Shown here: piece after piece, positions 27,346-35,757 of the stretch
Layout: each line of letters begins with the position of its first letter
Position numbering within the stretch: position 1 is the stretch's first letter
Source: Deltaproteobacteria bacterium
Lineage (GTDB): Bacteria; Myxococcota; Kuafuiibacteriia; Kuafuiibacteriales; Kuafuiibacteriaceae
Direction of reading: 5' to 3'
Length of the DNA stretch: 64,000 bases
Assembly: GCA_016713425.1 (NCBI GenBank)
Contig: JADJPE010000005.1
Location: 1,116,001-1,180,000 of the forward strand
Notes under the pieces: generated by a model
Databases searched by the model: none
Told to the model about the DNA's origin: nothing
Seen by the model: only the letters and a program-made list of their open reading frames with translations
Translations under genes and position numbers: made by a program

Positions 27346-27526
27346 CCGTAGAGCTCGCGCGCCGTGCCTGGTACTGCTCGGGCGCTTCGCGCGCCAGCTC
27401 CGGTGGCGTCCACTGCGAGACCGGAAGTCCACTTTCCGCAGGCGGCTCGCAGGCCAACGCGATGATCGATGCCACTTCTTCAGGGGCGAACTTCGGCGGC
27501 GCCGCAACACCACTCGTTGTCCTCAA
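27338..27526 (-). pseudogene. IS630-family transposase remnant
   Basis: The minus strand encodes APPKFAPEEVASIIALACEP and then PPAESGLPVSQWTPPELARE, matching the helix-turn-helix N-terminal region of IS630-type transposases (the family phrase ALACEPP..SGRP..HWT..ELA). Homology ends near 27385, where it abuts the IS66 remnant in opposite orientation. The frame is broken on both sides and no DDE domain remains. Confidence 0.7.
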
Positions 27527-27585
27527 GCACGCCGAGGATCAGCTTCTCCAGATTCGTTGTTTCGTATTGAACGCCGATTGAACGC

Positions 27586-28059
27586 CTATTCATAGAAGGC
27601 CAGCCGGACGGGTGAGCCTTCGCATGACAGTTCGAGAATCGTCGCGGGGCCTGCACCTTGCGATCCGCTCGGAGGGCGCTCGGCGTCTGCGCCCCTTTCT
27701 GTGCCTGCGGCCGCGGATCGATGCGTCACGACGGGTGGCCGAAGATCGACCTCCTCGGGGAGGATCGCTTTGAGATTTCCGCCCACAATGTTCACGAGCT
27801 CACCCACCGCATCATCTCGGAGCCCCTCATCGATTTCGGCCCGCGAAAGGTCGAACATGATCGAGGCGGCAACCTCCGCCCACTCCGGTACACAGCTCAG
27901 AACGAGCGTGCCTCCCCCAACCCCGGGAAGAGCCACCGAGGCTTGGAGCGTGAGCTGAGCCGAAGTCTCCGGTGGACGCACCTCCGAAACTCGAACAATC
28001 GGCAATCCCAAAGTGATGGCCCACGTGTTCTCCGCGACCTGAAAGAGCTGATCTTCCAT
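27586..28059 (-). CDS. cheX: CheX-like chemotaxis phosphatase
   Basis: ATG 28059 follows GAGAGGAGA, giving 157 aa; an in-frame upstream Met lacks support. The CheC/CheX/FliY-type active helix is visible: DDAVGELVNIVGGNLKAILP (E and N of the ExxN motif). The family dephosphorylates CheY-P. It is the last gene of the che operon on this strand, after cheR, and would set the signal lifetime of the CheY encoded four genes upstream. A variable Gly/Ala/Ser-rich loop (about residues 120-140) interrupts the C-terminal part. The IS graveyard begins right after its stop. Confidence 0.85.
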   Translation of the reverse strand: MEDQLFQVAENTWAITLGLPIVRVSEVRPPETSAQLTLQASVALPGVGGGTLVLSCVPEWAEVAASIMFDLSRAEIDEGLRDDAVGELVNIVGGNLKAILPEEVDLRPPVVTHRSAAAGTERGADAERPPSGSQGAGPATILELSCEGSPVRLAFYE

Positions 28060-28088
28060 AATTTCTCCTCTCTCTCGCGAAGGCACTT

Positions 28089-28112
28089 CCTCCCGCCCCC
28101 CCCGCCGGGAGG
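28089..28112. terminator. Hairpin between cheR and cheX
   Basis: CCTCCCG (28089-28095) and CGGGAGG (28106-28112) form a 7-bp stem with a 10-nt C-rich loop in the 64-bp gap between cheR and cheX. It may attenuate transcription into cheX or protect mRNA; no T-tract follows. Confidence 0.35.
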
Positions 28113-28123
28113 GGCGACCGACC

Positions 28124-28954
28124 TCAGCGACGAACTCGACACCACATCGACTTGGCCTCGCTCAGCGATTCGAACCGAGCGTCCAGAAGATTCACCGTTT
28201 CCGCCGAACCAAAGAGAATGCATCCGCCGGGTTCAAGGTCGTGAAAGACCCGGTCAAGAATCCCCCGCTTCGTCTCGACATCGAAATAGATAAGGACGTT
28301 CCGCATGAGGATGAGATTGAACCGCATCGGCCCACTCCACCCCTCGACGAGATTGAGGCGCTCATACTCGACGAGCTGCCGGACGTCATCGTTGAGCTGC
28401 CAATCTAGCCCGGACCGATGAAAGTGCCGGACGAGCATCTTTGCAGGTAGACCTCGGCCGACCTCTTGCTGGGAATAGCGGCCCGCCCGAGCACGCGAAA
28501 GCGCTTCAAGAGAAATGTCGGTGGCGACCACCCGCACATCCCAACCCGCCGACCTCGGGTCACCACCAAAGTGCTCGAAGAGAATCATCGCAACGCTGTA
28601 CGGCTCCTGCCCCGTCGAAGATGCCGCGCACCAAACACGAAGACGCTTCGTCGCGGAAGCTCTGGCCATCGCCTCGGGAAGCATGTTCGTACGCAAGAAC
28701 TGGAAGGCTTGAGGATCGCGAAAGAAATATGTCTCGCCGATCGCCATCGCTTCGACGATCGCCCGGCAAACCTTCTCATCAGGCTTCTGGCGCATCTCTT
28801 GGACAAGGTGGGCAATCGAACCAAATCCATGCGAGCGAGCGACAGGGGTAATCTTTGATTCCGCTAGATACTCCTTGCCGTCCTCGATCACGATCGCTGA
28901 ACTGCGCCGCACGAGCATTCGGATCCAGTCGAAGTCGCTCGCGCTGATACTCAC
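28124..28954 (-). CDS. cheR: CheR chemoreceptor glutamate methyltransferase
   Basis: A GTG at 28954 with GAGGG upstream gives 276 aa, the normal CheR length; the open frame reaches 29362 but overlaps cheB. The N-terminal helical domain (SASDFDWIRMLVRRSSAI) recognises receptors. The SAM domain holds AIGETYFFRDPQAFQFL, RVWCAASSTGQEPYSVAMIL (motif I), VVATDISLEALSRARAG and FNLILMRNVLIYFD. CheR methylates glutamates of the chemoreceptor for adaptation. It lies between cheB and cheX and should act on the soluble receptor of this operon. No TPR extension is present. Confidence 0.93.
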   Translation of the reverse strand: MSISASDFDWIRMLVRRSSAIVIEDGKEYLAESKITPVARSHGFGSIAHLVQEMRQKPDEKVCRAIVEAMAIGETYFFRDPQAFQFLRTNMLPEAMARASATKRLRVWCAASSTGQEPYSVAMILFEHFGGDPRSAGWDVRVVATDISLEALSRARAGRYSQQEVGRGLPAKMLVRHFHRSGLDWQLNDDVRQLVEYERLNLVEGWSGPMRFNLILMRNVLIYFDVETKRGILDRVFHDLEPGGCILFGSAETVNLLDARFESLSEAKSMWCRVRR

Positions 28955-29033
28955 GATAACACCCTCGCTTCGCGATCCGTTGTCCTCGAGCCAGCCTCCA
29001 TCATGCCTATACCCATCGCCTAGGTTGCACGCT

Positions 29034-30314
29034 TCATAGGTCGATTCCGGCGTACGCGCACAGCGCAGGCACAAACTCGTGCAGCGGCAGAATGCGCTTG
29101 GCCAAACCAGCGTTGGCCACCGCGCCCGGCATCCCCCAGACGACTGAGCTCCTCTTGTCTTGGGCCCAGATCTGTCCACCTGCGGCCACAAGCTCCCGAC
29201 TCCCGGCGAGGCCATCCTGCCCCATGCCCGTCCAGACCATTCCAAGAACCGAAGTACCCAACACCCCCGCCGCCGAGCGAAAGAGGACGTCGGCCGAAGG
29301 GCGACACGAGTTCTCGGCTTCGGCTCGGGAGAGCTCGAGACGAGGTCGGGCCCGCGTCCCACGAATCACGACATGCTGATCGCCCGGCGCAATCCAAATG
29401 CACCCCCCTTCGAGTAGCGTTCCCGGCACGACCTCGCGAACCGGCGAGGCGCACAACCCATCGAGCCGCTCAGCGAGGCGTCGAGTGAACTCCGGCGGCA
29501 TGTGCTGAACGATCACCATCGCGAACGGCAGATTTCCGGGGAGTCGCGGAAGCTCGGCCGCAAGCGCCTGAGGGCCTCCGGTGGATACCGCGACCACCAC
29601 GGCCCGCAATCCGGGCACAGTGCCGACACCCGGGCTCGGGCTCGAGATCTGGCTCGGGTTCGGGCTCGAGCTCGGGTTCGGGCTCGAGCTCGGGTTCGGG
29701 CTCAAGCTCGGGTTCGGGCTCAAGCTCGGGTTCGGGCTCAAGCTCGGGTTCGGGCTCAAGCTCGGGTTCGGGCTCAAGCTCGAGTTCGAGCTCGGGCTTG
29801 GGCTTGGGCTTGGGCTTGGGGCGGGACCCGCGGCGTCAAAGGTAGGCCGCCGAAGGGACGAGATCTCGAGATCACGCGTCGCCGCAAGATTCGCGGTGAC
29901 CCCACCGGGGCGACCAAGTGCACGGATCTTGACGAGGAGATCCTCGCGCAACACCTCCATCGTCATATCGATGTCTCGCGTGACCGGCTTGAGCACGTAG
30001 TCGGTCGCGCCAAGACTCAAAGCGTCGATCGTCTCGGACGCGCCTCGTTCGGTCAGGCTGCTCACCATGATGACCGGAAGCGAAGGGTAGCGCTTTCGAA
30101 TCTCGACCAGGGTCTCGAGTCCGTCCATGTCTGGCATCAGGAGGTCGAGCGTCACCAAGTCCGGTGACAGCTGCTCGATCCGCGAAAGCGCGATGCTCCC
30201 GTTTGCCGCGATGCCGACGACCTCGACATCGGGATCGCCGTCGAGCGCACGTGATATCAGCCTCCGAACGACCGCGGAGTCGTCGACCACCAGGACACGT
30301 ATCTTGTTCATCAT
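29034..30314 (-). CDS. cheB: CheB protein-glutamate methylesterase/deamidase response regulator
   Basis: This 426-aa protein has a receiver domain (about 1-125; VLVVDDSAVVRRL, phospho-Asp in LVTLDLLMPDMDG, Lys in YVLKPV) and a C-terminal methylesterase domain (about 237-426) with catalytic Ser in VVAVSTGGPQAL, His in IVQHMPPEFTRRL and the Asp region MVWTGMGQDGLAGS. The linker (about 160-235) is long and consists of Ser-Pro-Asn-Pro repeats from an 18-bp tandem DNA repeat, much longer than in classical CheB. Its start overlaps the cheY stop by 4 bp. It removes methyl groups from receptors, opposing CheR. Confidence 0.95.
   Translation of the reverse strand: MMNKIRVLVVDDSAVVRRLISRALDGDPDVEVVGIAANGSIALSRIEQLSPDLVTLDLLMPDMDGLETLVEIRKRYPSLPVIMVSSLTERGASETIDALSLGATDYVLKPVTRDIDMTMEVLREDLLVKIRALGRPGGVTANLAATRDLEISSLRRPTFDAAGPAPSPSPSPSPSSNSSLSPNPSLSPNPSLSPNPSLSPNPSLSPNPSSSPNPSSSPNPSQISSPSPGVGTVPGLRAVVVAVSTGGPQALAAELPRLPGNLPFAMVIVQHMPPEFTRRLAERLDGLCASPVREVVPGTLLEGGCIWIAPGDQHVVIRGTRARPRLELSRAEAENSCRPSADVLFRSAAGVLGTSVLGMVWTGMGQDGLAGSRELVAAGGQIWAQDKRSSVVWGMPGAVANAGLAKRILPLHEFVPALCAYAGIDL
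29650..29820 (-). repeat. 18-bp in-frame tandem repeat in cheB linker
   Basis: Units related to GGGCTCAAGCTCGGGTTC (plus strand) repeat about nine times with few substitutions (GAG for AAG in the flanking copies). They encode the Ser-Pro-Asn-Pro-Ser-Leu linker between receiver and esterase domains. The central copies are identical, indicating recent expansion. Confidence 0.93.
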
Positions 30315-30673
30315 TCAGCAAAACCCAACATCTCGATCTTCTCGAGCAAGCCGTCCCGCGTGAAGGGCTTCGTGATGTATTCGTCCGCGCCCGCCTGAAG
30401 CGCGCGCACGATGCTCAACGCACTGCTTTCACTCGTGACCATGACAAGGCGGATCTCATCATACTCAGCGTGTTTCCGTACTTCTCGAATGAAGTCGATC
30501 CCACTCATGTTGGGCATATGCCAGTCGACGAGTGCCACGTCGAACTTCAAGTCGCGCTTGAGATGTTCGAGCGCATCCTCCGCGCACTCGAAATCTACGA
30601 CATCTTCCGTGTTCAAGATGCGCTTTATGCTCGACCGCGTGGCCTTGGAATCGTCGATAACCAGAAGTCTCAT
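30311..30673 (-). CDS. cheY: CheY-like single-domain response regulator
   Basis: From ATG 30673 the protein is 120 aa, a lone receiver. It has the acidic pair in RLLVIDDSKATRSS, the phospho-Asp in VALVDWHMPNMSG, the Thr/Ser switch in LVMVTSES and the Lys in EYITKPF. It is placed between the mcp and cheB and overlaps cheB by 4 bp (ATGA). It is the expected phospho-acceptor of the CheA encoded upstream and the substrate of CheX. What it controls is unknown; no flagellar or pilus genes are in the window. Confidence 0.92.
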   Translation of the reverse strand: MRLLVIDDSKATRSSIKRILNTEDVVDFECAEDALEHLKRDLKFDVALVDWHMPNMSGIDFIREVRKHAEYDEIRLVMVTSESSALSIVRALQAGADEYITKPFTRDGLLEKIEMLGFAE

Positions 30674-30701
30674 GGTTGTGCTCTCACACTTTCGAATCGA
30701 A

Positions 30702-32612
30702 TCAGTACTTGAAACGTTCAACCAAGAACTTCAGCTCAACACCCATCTCCGCCAGAGACAGCGCAGCCTGTTCCGCCTCTTGAGCGCTCGCCTTCGTGCT
30801 CTTCGCAACGGCGGCCACGCTTGAAATGCTCTTGACGATCTCCATGCTCCCGCTCGCAGCGAGCGTCACGCTTCGACTGATCTCGTTAGAGGTGGCCGTC
30901 TGCTCTTCGACCGCGCCCGCGATGGAACTCTGGTGGTCGCTCACCCTCAAAATGATCTCACTGATCTGCGAGATCCGCTGCACCGCCTCCTGGGTGTCGC
31001 TCTGGATGGCCTCCACCTTTTCCTGGATGTCATCAGTCGCCGACGCCGTCTGCCGCGCCAATTCCTTGACCTCGTTCGCGACAACAGCAAACCCCTTGCC
31101 GGCCTCCCCCGCTCGGGCGGCCTCGATCGTTGCGTTCAAGGCGAGAAGATTCGTCTGCTGCGCAATCGCCGTGATCGTCTTGATGACTTTGCCAATCTCG
31201 GCACTGCTCTCACCGAGCCTTGAAATCGCGCTGTTCGTCTGCGTCGCAGCCTCCACAGCCTCGGTCGCCACCTTCGCCGCCTGGTTCGCATTCTTCGCGA
31301 TCTCTCGAATGCTCGCGCCCATCTCCTCGATCGCGGTCGCCACGGTCTGCATGCTCAGACTCACCTCTTGACTGGCGGTCGAAACGAAATCGGCCTGCGT
31401 ATCGGTTTCATCGGCGTTGGCGCTGAGCCTCTGACTGACCTTCGTAAGACCTTCGCCGGCCTTCGAAAGATTGTTGGCACAAGTACCGAAGGCTTTGAGC
31501 CTCGTTCGCAGATCCTGGAAGAGACTGGCCAGCGCCATCGCCATTTCGCCCATGGCGCTGCCGTCATCTGTAAAATCCACCTTCTTGGTGAGATCACCTT
31601 GGCTCGCCGACCGCGTTGCCTCCAAGAGACGGTCCACGTCTATGCTCAAACGTGCAGCGCGGTCGAGCTCACGGTCCGCGGCCAACTGAAGCCGGTGTTC
31701 CGCGGCCACCCTTTCCGTGATCAGATTCCAGGAGAGTACGGCCCCCGAAAACGCGTCATTGTCATCCGCGGTTGCCGAGACCTGGACCTCCAGCGTCTCA
31801 TCCCCGATCTTCAGATGGAACTGCGTGGGCATCAACGCAAAGTCCACCAAGGACTCGCGATGTTCGGCGATCGCGGGATGGAGATCCGCAAAGGAGGCTC
31901 CCACATACCCGGTCTTGGGGCGCTTCACACCGAACTTCGAAAGCGTCACGAGGCTCTTCTCGGCCGCCGGGCTCGCGTATCGAATGTTGCCTTCGAGATC
32001 GAGGGCGACCAACTTGACGGCCGAGAAACGAAGAAGCCAGTCGGCACGAAGACCAGCCGTCTCATTGGATTCCGACGTCGCGTCGTTCCATTCGGCCATG
32101 AAATAGGTCTCGCCTCCCACCGGAGAGCGCACCGCGTTGATGCTGACATCTAACTGAACCGTCCCGAACGCGAACTTCGCCCGATGAGGAAACGCGTCGG
32201 GATCCTTGAGAACCGCTTCGACACGCCGAGGATTTCGGTGAAAACGGTGGATGGAACCATCGAGGATCTCGCCGATCGAGACACCATACGTCTCGATGAG
32301 CTGGGGCTCAAACGACATCATCGACTTCATCGCCGCTTTGTTGATGAAGACGATCTTGAAGGAAGCATTCGCTACGATGATGCTCGTGCTAACCTGATCC
32401 AAAGAAGCCATCATCCACGCAAGGGCCGCATCCCCATCACGGGACGGAGCGCCGCCGGTGGCCGATCCGCGACCAGCCGCGGCCACCTCGGTTCCCGGAT
32501 TTCCCGGATTTCCCGGATTTCCTGGAGTCCCTGGGGTCCCTGGAGCCTGAGTCGGGTCAGCGTCATCGCTGGTTTGGCCGCTTCCGGTTCTCTCAAGTAC
32601 GTCCGATGTCAT
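30702..32612 (-). CDS. Soluble methyl-accepting chemotaxis protein with PAS domains
   Basis: The 636-aa receptor starts at an ATG with GAGAGGGG 7 nt upstream. No transmembrane helix is present, so it is cytoplasmic. After a Gly-Asn-Pro/Gly-Thr-Pro repeat (about residues 25-40) come two PAS-like sensor modules (about 65-175 and 190-300), a HAMP-like segment, and a long MCP signalling coiled coil with the conserved tip ITAIAQQTNLLALNATIEAA RAG-type hairpin (about 500-525). It ends LKFLVERFKY. It lacks the C-terminal NWETF-type CheR tether. It likely senses an internal signal and works with the CheA/CheW of this operon. Confidence 0.93.
   Translation of the reverse strand: MTSDVLERTGSGQTSDDADPTQAPGTPGTPGNPGNPGNPGTEVAAAGRGSATGGAPSRDGDAALAWMMASLDQVSTSIIVANASFKIVFINKAAMKSMMSFEPQLIETYGVSIGEILDGSIHRFHRNPRRVEAVLKDPDAFPHRAKFAFGTVQLDVSINAVRSPVGGETYFMAEWNDATSESNETAGLRADWLLRFSAVKLVALDLEGNIRYASPAAEKSLVTLSKFGVKRPKTGYVGASFADLHPAIAEHRESLVDFALMPTQFHLKIGDETLEVQVSATADDNDAFSGAVLSWNLITERVAAEHRLQLAADRELDRAARLSIDVDRLLEATRSASQGDLTKKVDFTDDGSAMGEMAMALASLFQDLRTRLKAFGTCANNLSKAGEGLTKVSQRLSANADETDTQADFVSTASQEVSLSMQTVATAIEEMGASIREIAKNANQAAKVATEAVEAATQTNSAISRLGESSAEIGKVIKTITAIAQQTNLLALNATIEAARAGEAGKGFAVVANEVKELARQTASATDDIQEKVEAIQSDTQEAVQRISQISEIILRVSDHQSSIAGAVEEQTATSNEISRSVTLAASGSMEIVKSISSVAAVAKSTKASAQEAEQAALSLAEMGVELKFLVERFKY
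32492..32546 (-). repeat. 9-bp in-frame tandem repeat near receptor N-terminus
   Basis: Three perfect copies of TTCCCGGAT (plus strand) are followed by diverged copies and encode the Gly-Asn-Pro and Gly-Thr-Pro collagen-like triplets ahead of the PAS domains. Confidence 0.85.
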
Positions 32613-32634
32613 AGAATGACCCCTCTCTTCCTCT

Positions 32635-33063
32635 TCACCGAGCGCCGAACGCCATCGTCCGGTCCAGATCCAAAACCAACATCAACCACTGATCCAACTT
32701 GTAGATTCCGCGAATGAGCTCACGCGTCGCCTCTCGCATCGTCTCGGGCGGCGGCTCGAACGCATCCTCAGACACCTCGATCACATCGCCAATGTAGTCG
32801 ACGAGCAAACTCACCGACGACTCCCGTGTCTTGGCCACGATATGAAAGGGCTCCCACGCCTCCACTTTCGGAAGCTTGAGGCGCTGTCGCATATCGATCG
32901 CGGTCACGATCCGGCCTCTGAGATTGATAAGACCCGCCACCGCATCCGAAGCGAGTGGGATTCGTGTCATGTCATAGCGACGATTGACTTCTTCCACTTC
33001 GGCGACGTGAATGCCGAAGCGAAGGTTCTCGACGCCAAAAACGCAGAGCTGCCTAGAGCTCAT
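32635..33063 (-). CDS. cheW: CheW coupling protein
   Basis: ATG 33063 lies inside the end of cheA (11-bp overlap), giving 142 aa, the usual CheW size. The fold signature includes LCVFGVENLRFGIHVAEVEE, then GLINLRGRIVTAIDMRQRL and VSLLVDYIGDVIEV. CheW links receptor tips to CheA. Since CheA also carries two CheW-like domains, the array has three CheW-type modules. Translation is coupled to cheA. Confidence 0.93.
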   Translation of the reverse strand: MSSRQLCVFGVENLRFGIHVAEVEEVNRRYDMTRIPLASDAVAGLINLRGRIVTAIDMRQRLKLPKVEAWEPFHIVAKTRESSVSLLVDYIGDVIEVSEDAFEPPPETMREATRELIRGIYKLDQWLMLVLDLDRTMAFGAR

Positions 33064-35578
33064 GTCGCACCTCGCTCGAGAAACCACGCGGCGCACGAAC
33101 CTCCGCCGCGAACCGGTCAAGGTCGAGTAGCTCGGTCACCCGTCCGTCGACGACGATCGTCGCCATCACACCCACGCGACCTCCCGCTCGTCGAACCGAC
33201 GAATCCACGGTCGTGATATCCAAGATGTTGCAGACGACGATGCCAAACGACAGACCTCCGACGTCACAGACAACCACGCGAAGAAGGCCATCGGCCGGCA
33301 CCAACGACACACCCGTGCGAGGCTCGGCGCGTCGCTCGGGCAACACGTCTTCAAGCATGACGATGGGGAGGATGGTGTCTCGGTACTGGACCATCGATTG
33401 ACCCCCGACACGCTCGATCGTATTCGGCGAGACGTTCTCGAGCCGAAGCACCGTCGCCGCTGGAATGGCCATGCGCGCATCGTCGGGCCCGGTGAAAAGG
33501 AGAAGCGCCTCCGTGCTTGCGCTTCCAACAACCTCGGCTTGAGCGTCGGTCGTCGCTACGCGGTCGTGAGCGGCGACGACCCTCGCGTGCTCCGCCAACC
33601 CGGACGCATCAAGGATGAGGCCTACCCGACCGTCACCCATGATTGTCGCGCCGGCGTAGGTTCTAAGACCGCGGAGCTCTCGGCCGAGCGGCTTCACGAC
33701 GATCTCTTCCGTATCGAAGATCTCGTCCACGACGAGACCGAAGGGTTGGTCGTTGATCTGCAAGACGACGATCGTGATCCCGTCGCGCTCGATCCGCTCC
33801 TCAGACGTCCGCTCCGAGCAAAGGCCAAGCTGCTCGTCGAGATAGACAAGCGGCAAGATGCGACCGCGAAGACGATAAAGTGGTACCCCTTGTACGTGCT
33901 CGACCACCGTCACCGCGCGCTCGGCGTCGAGACGAATAAGTTCGACGAGGGCCGACTGCGGGATTGCGAAACGCTCCGTCTGGCTTCGCACGATGAGGGC
34001 CGGAATGATCGCGAGCGTCAGCGGGATCCGAATACGAATGGTCGTGCCCTTGCGAGGCTCGCTCCTGATCTCGATCGAACCGCCAATGTTCTCAATGTTG
34101 GTCTTGACGACATCCATCCCAACGCCACGACCGGACACCGAAGTCACCTTGGCCGCCGTTGAAAAGCCCGGCAAGAATATGAGATTGAGCGCCTCACTCT
34201 CGCTCAAGACCTCCGCTTCGGCTCGGCTGAGAAGATGCTTCCCGACGGCCGTCGCCCTAAGACGCGCAGCTTCGATTCCAGCACCATCATCGGTTACCTC
34301 GATCGCAACCTCACCCTCCTCGTGGTACGCGCGAAGAATCACCATCCCGACTTCGCTCTTACCCGCAGCCGCGCGAACTTCCTTGGTCTCGATGCCATGG
34401 TCGATGGCGTTCCGGAGAAGATGCACGAGCGGATCCTTGATGGCTTCGAGGAGCGAACGGTCGAGCTCAGTCTCGTTGCCCTCCATGCGAAGCTGAACCT
34501 TCTTGTTGCAGGAGTGGGCGAGATCGCGCGCCACCCTCGGGAAACTTCCCCAGAGACTCGCGATCGGCTGCATCCGCATCTGGACGACCGACTCCTGAAG
34601 CTCGGTGGTGATCCGACCAAGGCGCTGCATGATCGGGTCGCTTTGATACGAGGTCGATTGCATCGCCTGATTGCGCGCCAACACGAGCTCGCCCACGAGG
34701 TTCATGACTTTGTCGAGCAGCGGGACGTTGACCCGAATGCTCGTGTCGACGAGCGTGCTCGTCCATTCGGCGCGTTCACCGGCCGCTCGCTCAGAGCGAA
34801 CCTCTGCCTCCGACCCAACGTCTGACTCTGTTCCGACGCCATTCGAATCGCTCTCAACACCGCCCGCGGACGGTAAAGCGTCCAACCCCGGGGCCGCCGT
34901 AGAGGGAGAGGCGCGCTGAGCCTTCACGTCCTGTGAAAGTGCGACAGCCGAAAGGTGCGGCTCGATGTTGGGCGGCACCGGGGTCGGAGCCGGAGGGAAA
35001 GTCGGCGCGGGCGCTGAGGGCGCTGACGGCGCTGACGACGCTGACGACGCTGACGACGCTGACGGCGCTGACGGCGCTGACAACGGCGCCGGAGGCGACG
35101 TCTCAGCTGGAGGCAAAGCCGAAGGCCGCATCTCGGCCTGAGACACGCTTGGGGCCGGAGGTTCAGGCGAACGCGGCGTCGGGACCTGAGGCTCAGCCGC
35201 CGGGTCGGACAGTTGCCGAAGGGACACCATGAGCGCCTCAACGTCGAGCACATCCTCTTCTTTGCCGGTTTGCTCGATGACGATGAGGGCGCGGCGACAC
35301 GCATCGACGAACTGGAGCAATGCGGTCGCGATCTCGGGTCGCATCTGTACGCGGCGGTCGCGCAGCCGGCTCAGGAGGTTCTCGGCCGCGTGCGCGAGCG
35401 CGTGAAGCTGAGAGAAACCGAGGAAGCCACAGGTCCCCTTTAAGGTGTGAACGGTTCGAAATATCGCCCGGAGAACGCCCTCATCGTGAGGGTCCTGTTC
35501 GAGGCGAACGAGATCTCGATCGACACGATCGAGACCTTCGCAGCTCTCGACGACGAACTCTTGGATAACCTCATCCAC
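33053..35578 (-). CDS. cheA: CheA hybrid-free histidine kinase with two C-terminal CheW domains
   Basis: The first credible start is the GTG at 35578 (841 aa); the open frame runs to 35791, but that would overlap the divergent GGDEF gene. Domains: Hpt (about 5-110, phospho-His in FRTVHTLKGTCGFLGF), a Pro/Ser/Ala low-complexity linker with no clear P2 domain (about 130-270), the dimerisation helix (VPLLDKVMNLVGELVLARNQ), the HATPase with HLLRNAIDHGIE (N box), DDGAGI (G1), FLPGFSTA and GRGVGMDVV (G2), then a CheW-like domain (about 560-680) and a second one (about 700-835). It autophosphorylates and feeds CheY and CheB. It heads the operon. Confidence 0.94.
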   Translation of the reverse strand: MDEVIQEFVVESCEGLDRVDRDLVRLEQDPHDEGVLRAIFRTVHTLKGTCGFLGFSQLHALAHAAENLLSRLRDRRVQMRPEIATALLQFVDACRRALIVIEQTGKEEDVLDVEALMVSLRQLSDPAAEPQVPTPRSPEPPAPSVSQAEMRPSALPPAETSPPAPLSAPSAPSASSASSASSAPSAPSAPAPTFPPAPTPVPPNIEPHLSAVALSQDVKAQRASPSTAAPGLDALPSAGGVESDSNGVGTESDVGSEAEVRSERAAGERAEWTSTLVDTSIRVNVPLLDKVMNLVGELVLARNQAMQSTSYQSDPIMQRLGRITTELQESVVQMRMQPIASLWGSFPRVARDLAHSCNKKVQLRMEGNETELDRSLLEAIKDPLVHLLRNAIDHGIETKEVRAAAGKSEVGMVILRAYHEEGEVAIEVTDDGAGIEAARLRATAVGKHLLSRAEAEVLSESEALNLIFLPGFSTAAKVTSVSGRGVGMDVVKTNIENIGGSIEIRSEPRKGTTIRIRIPLTLAIIPALIVRSQTERFAIPQSALVELIRLDAERAVTVVEHVQGVPLYRLRGRILPLVYLDEQLGLCSERTSEERIERDGITIVVLQINDQPFGLVVDEIFDTEEIVVKPLGRELRGLRTYAGATIMGDGRVGLILDASGLAEHARVVAAHDRVATTDAQAEVVGSASTEALLLFTGPDDARMAIPAATVLRLENVSPNTIERVGGQSMVQYRDTILPIVMLEDVLPERRAEPRTGVSLVPADGLLRVVVCDVGGLSFGIVVCNILDITTVDSSVRRAGGRVGVMATIVVDGRVTELLDLDRFAAEVRAPRGFSSEVRHEL
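35011..35083 (-). repeat. 9-bp in-frame tandem repeat in cheA linker
   Basis: Repeats of GCTGACGGC or GCTGACGAC (plus strand), about eight in a row, encode a Ser-Ala-Pro/Ser-Ala-Ser linker where CheA proteins usually have the P2 CheY-docking domain. Confidence 0.88.
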
Positions 35579-35757
35579 GGTGTACCTTGGTCGGCCAAGA
35601 CGTGAACCACCGACGTTTTGCGGCCGATCTTCGACGTCCGAGCCAGAGTCGACTGAGTACCACGAAGCCCAAAAGGGCAACAACGTGGGGCCGAGTGCGA
35701 GGGCGTCACCTTTGGAAGCCCGGGTGTCTCTTGGCCTAGCCTCGTGATATTCCTTCG
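35579..35757. promoter_or_regulatory. Divergent intergenic region, cheA and GGDEF gene
   Basis: This 179-bp interval separates the probable GTG start of cheA (minus strand) from the TTG/GTG start of the receiver-GGDEF gene (plus strand). Both promoters must lie here or within the neighbouring gene starts. No sigma-54 (GGCAC-N5-TTGC) or clear sigma-70 boxes were spotted by eye. Confidence 0.35.

Larger units (their letters stand above)
24920..27585. mobile_element. Decayed mobile-element island
   Basis: Between the small charged gene and the end of the che operon, coding style changes: lower GC, other codon choice, truncated frames. It holds an unrecognised hairpin-rich stretch (24920-25320), a fragment of a secreted-protein domain (about 25320-25800), one intact cargo-like gene (25878-26840), about 230 bp of unassigned DNA (26841-27070), an IS66 transposase remnant (27071-27345) and an inverted IS630 transposase remnant (27338-27526). 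No terminal inverted repeats or target duplications could be identified by eye. Confidence 0.6.

Noticed and set aside
28955..29362. Extended N-terminus of CheR
   Set aside because: It would overlap cheB by over 300 bp, and the GTG at 28954 has a good ribosome site and normal CheR length.
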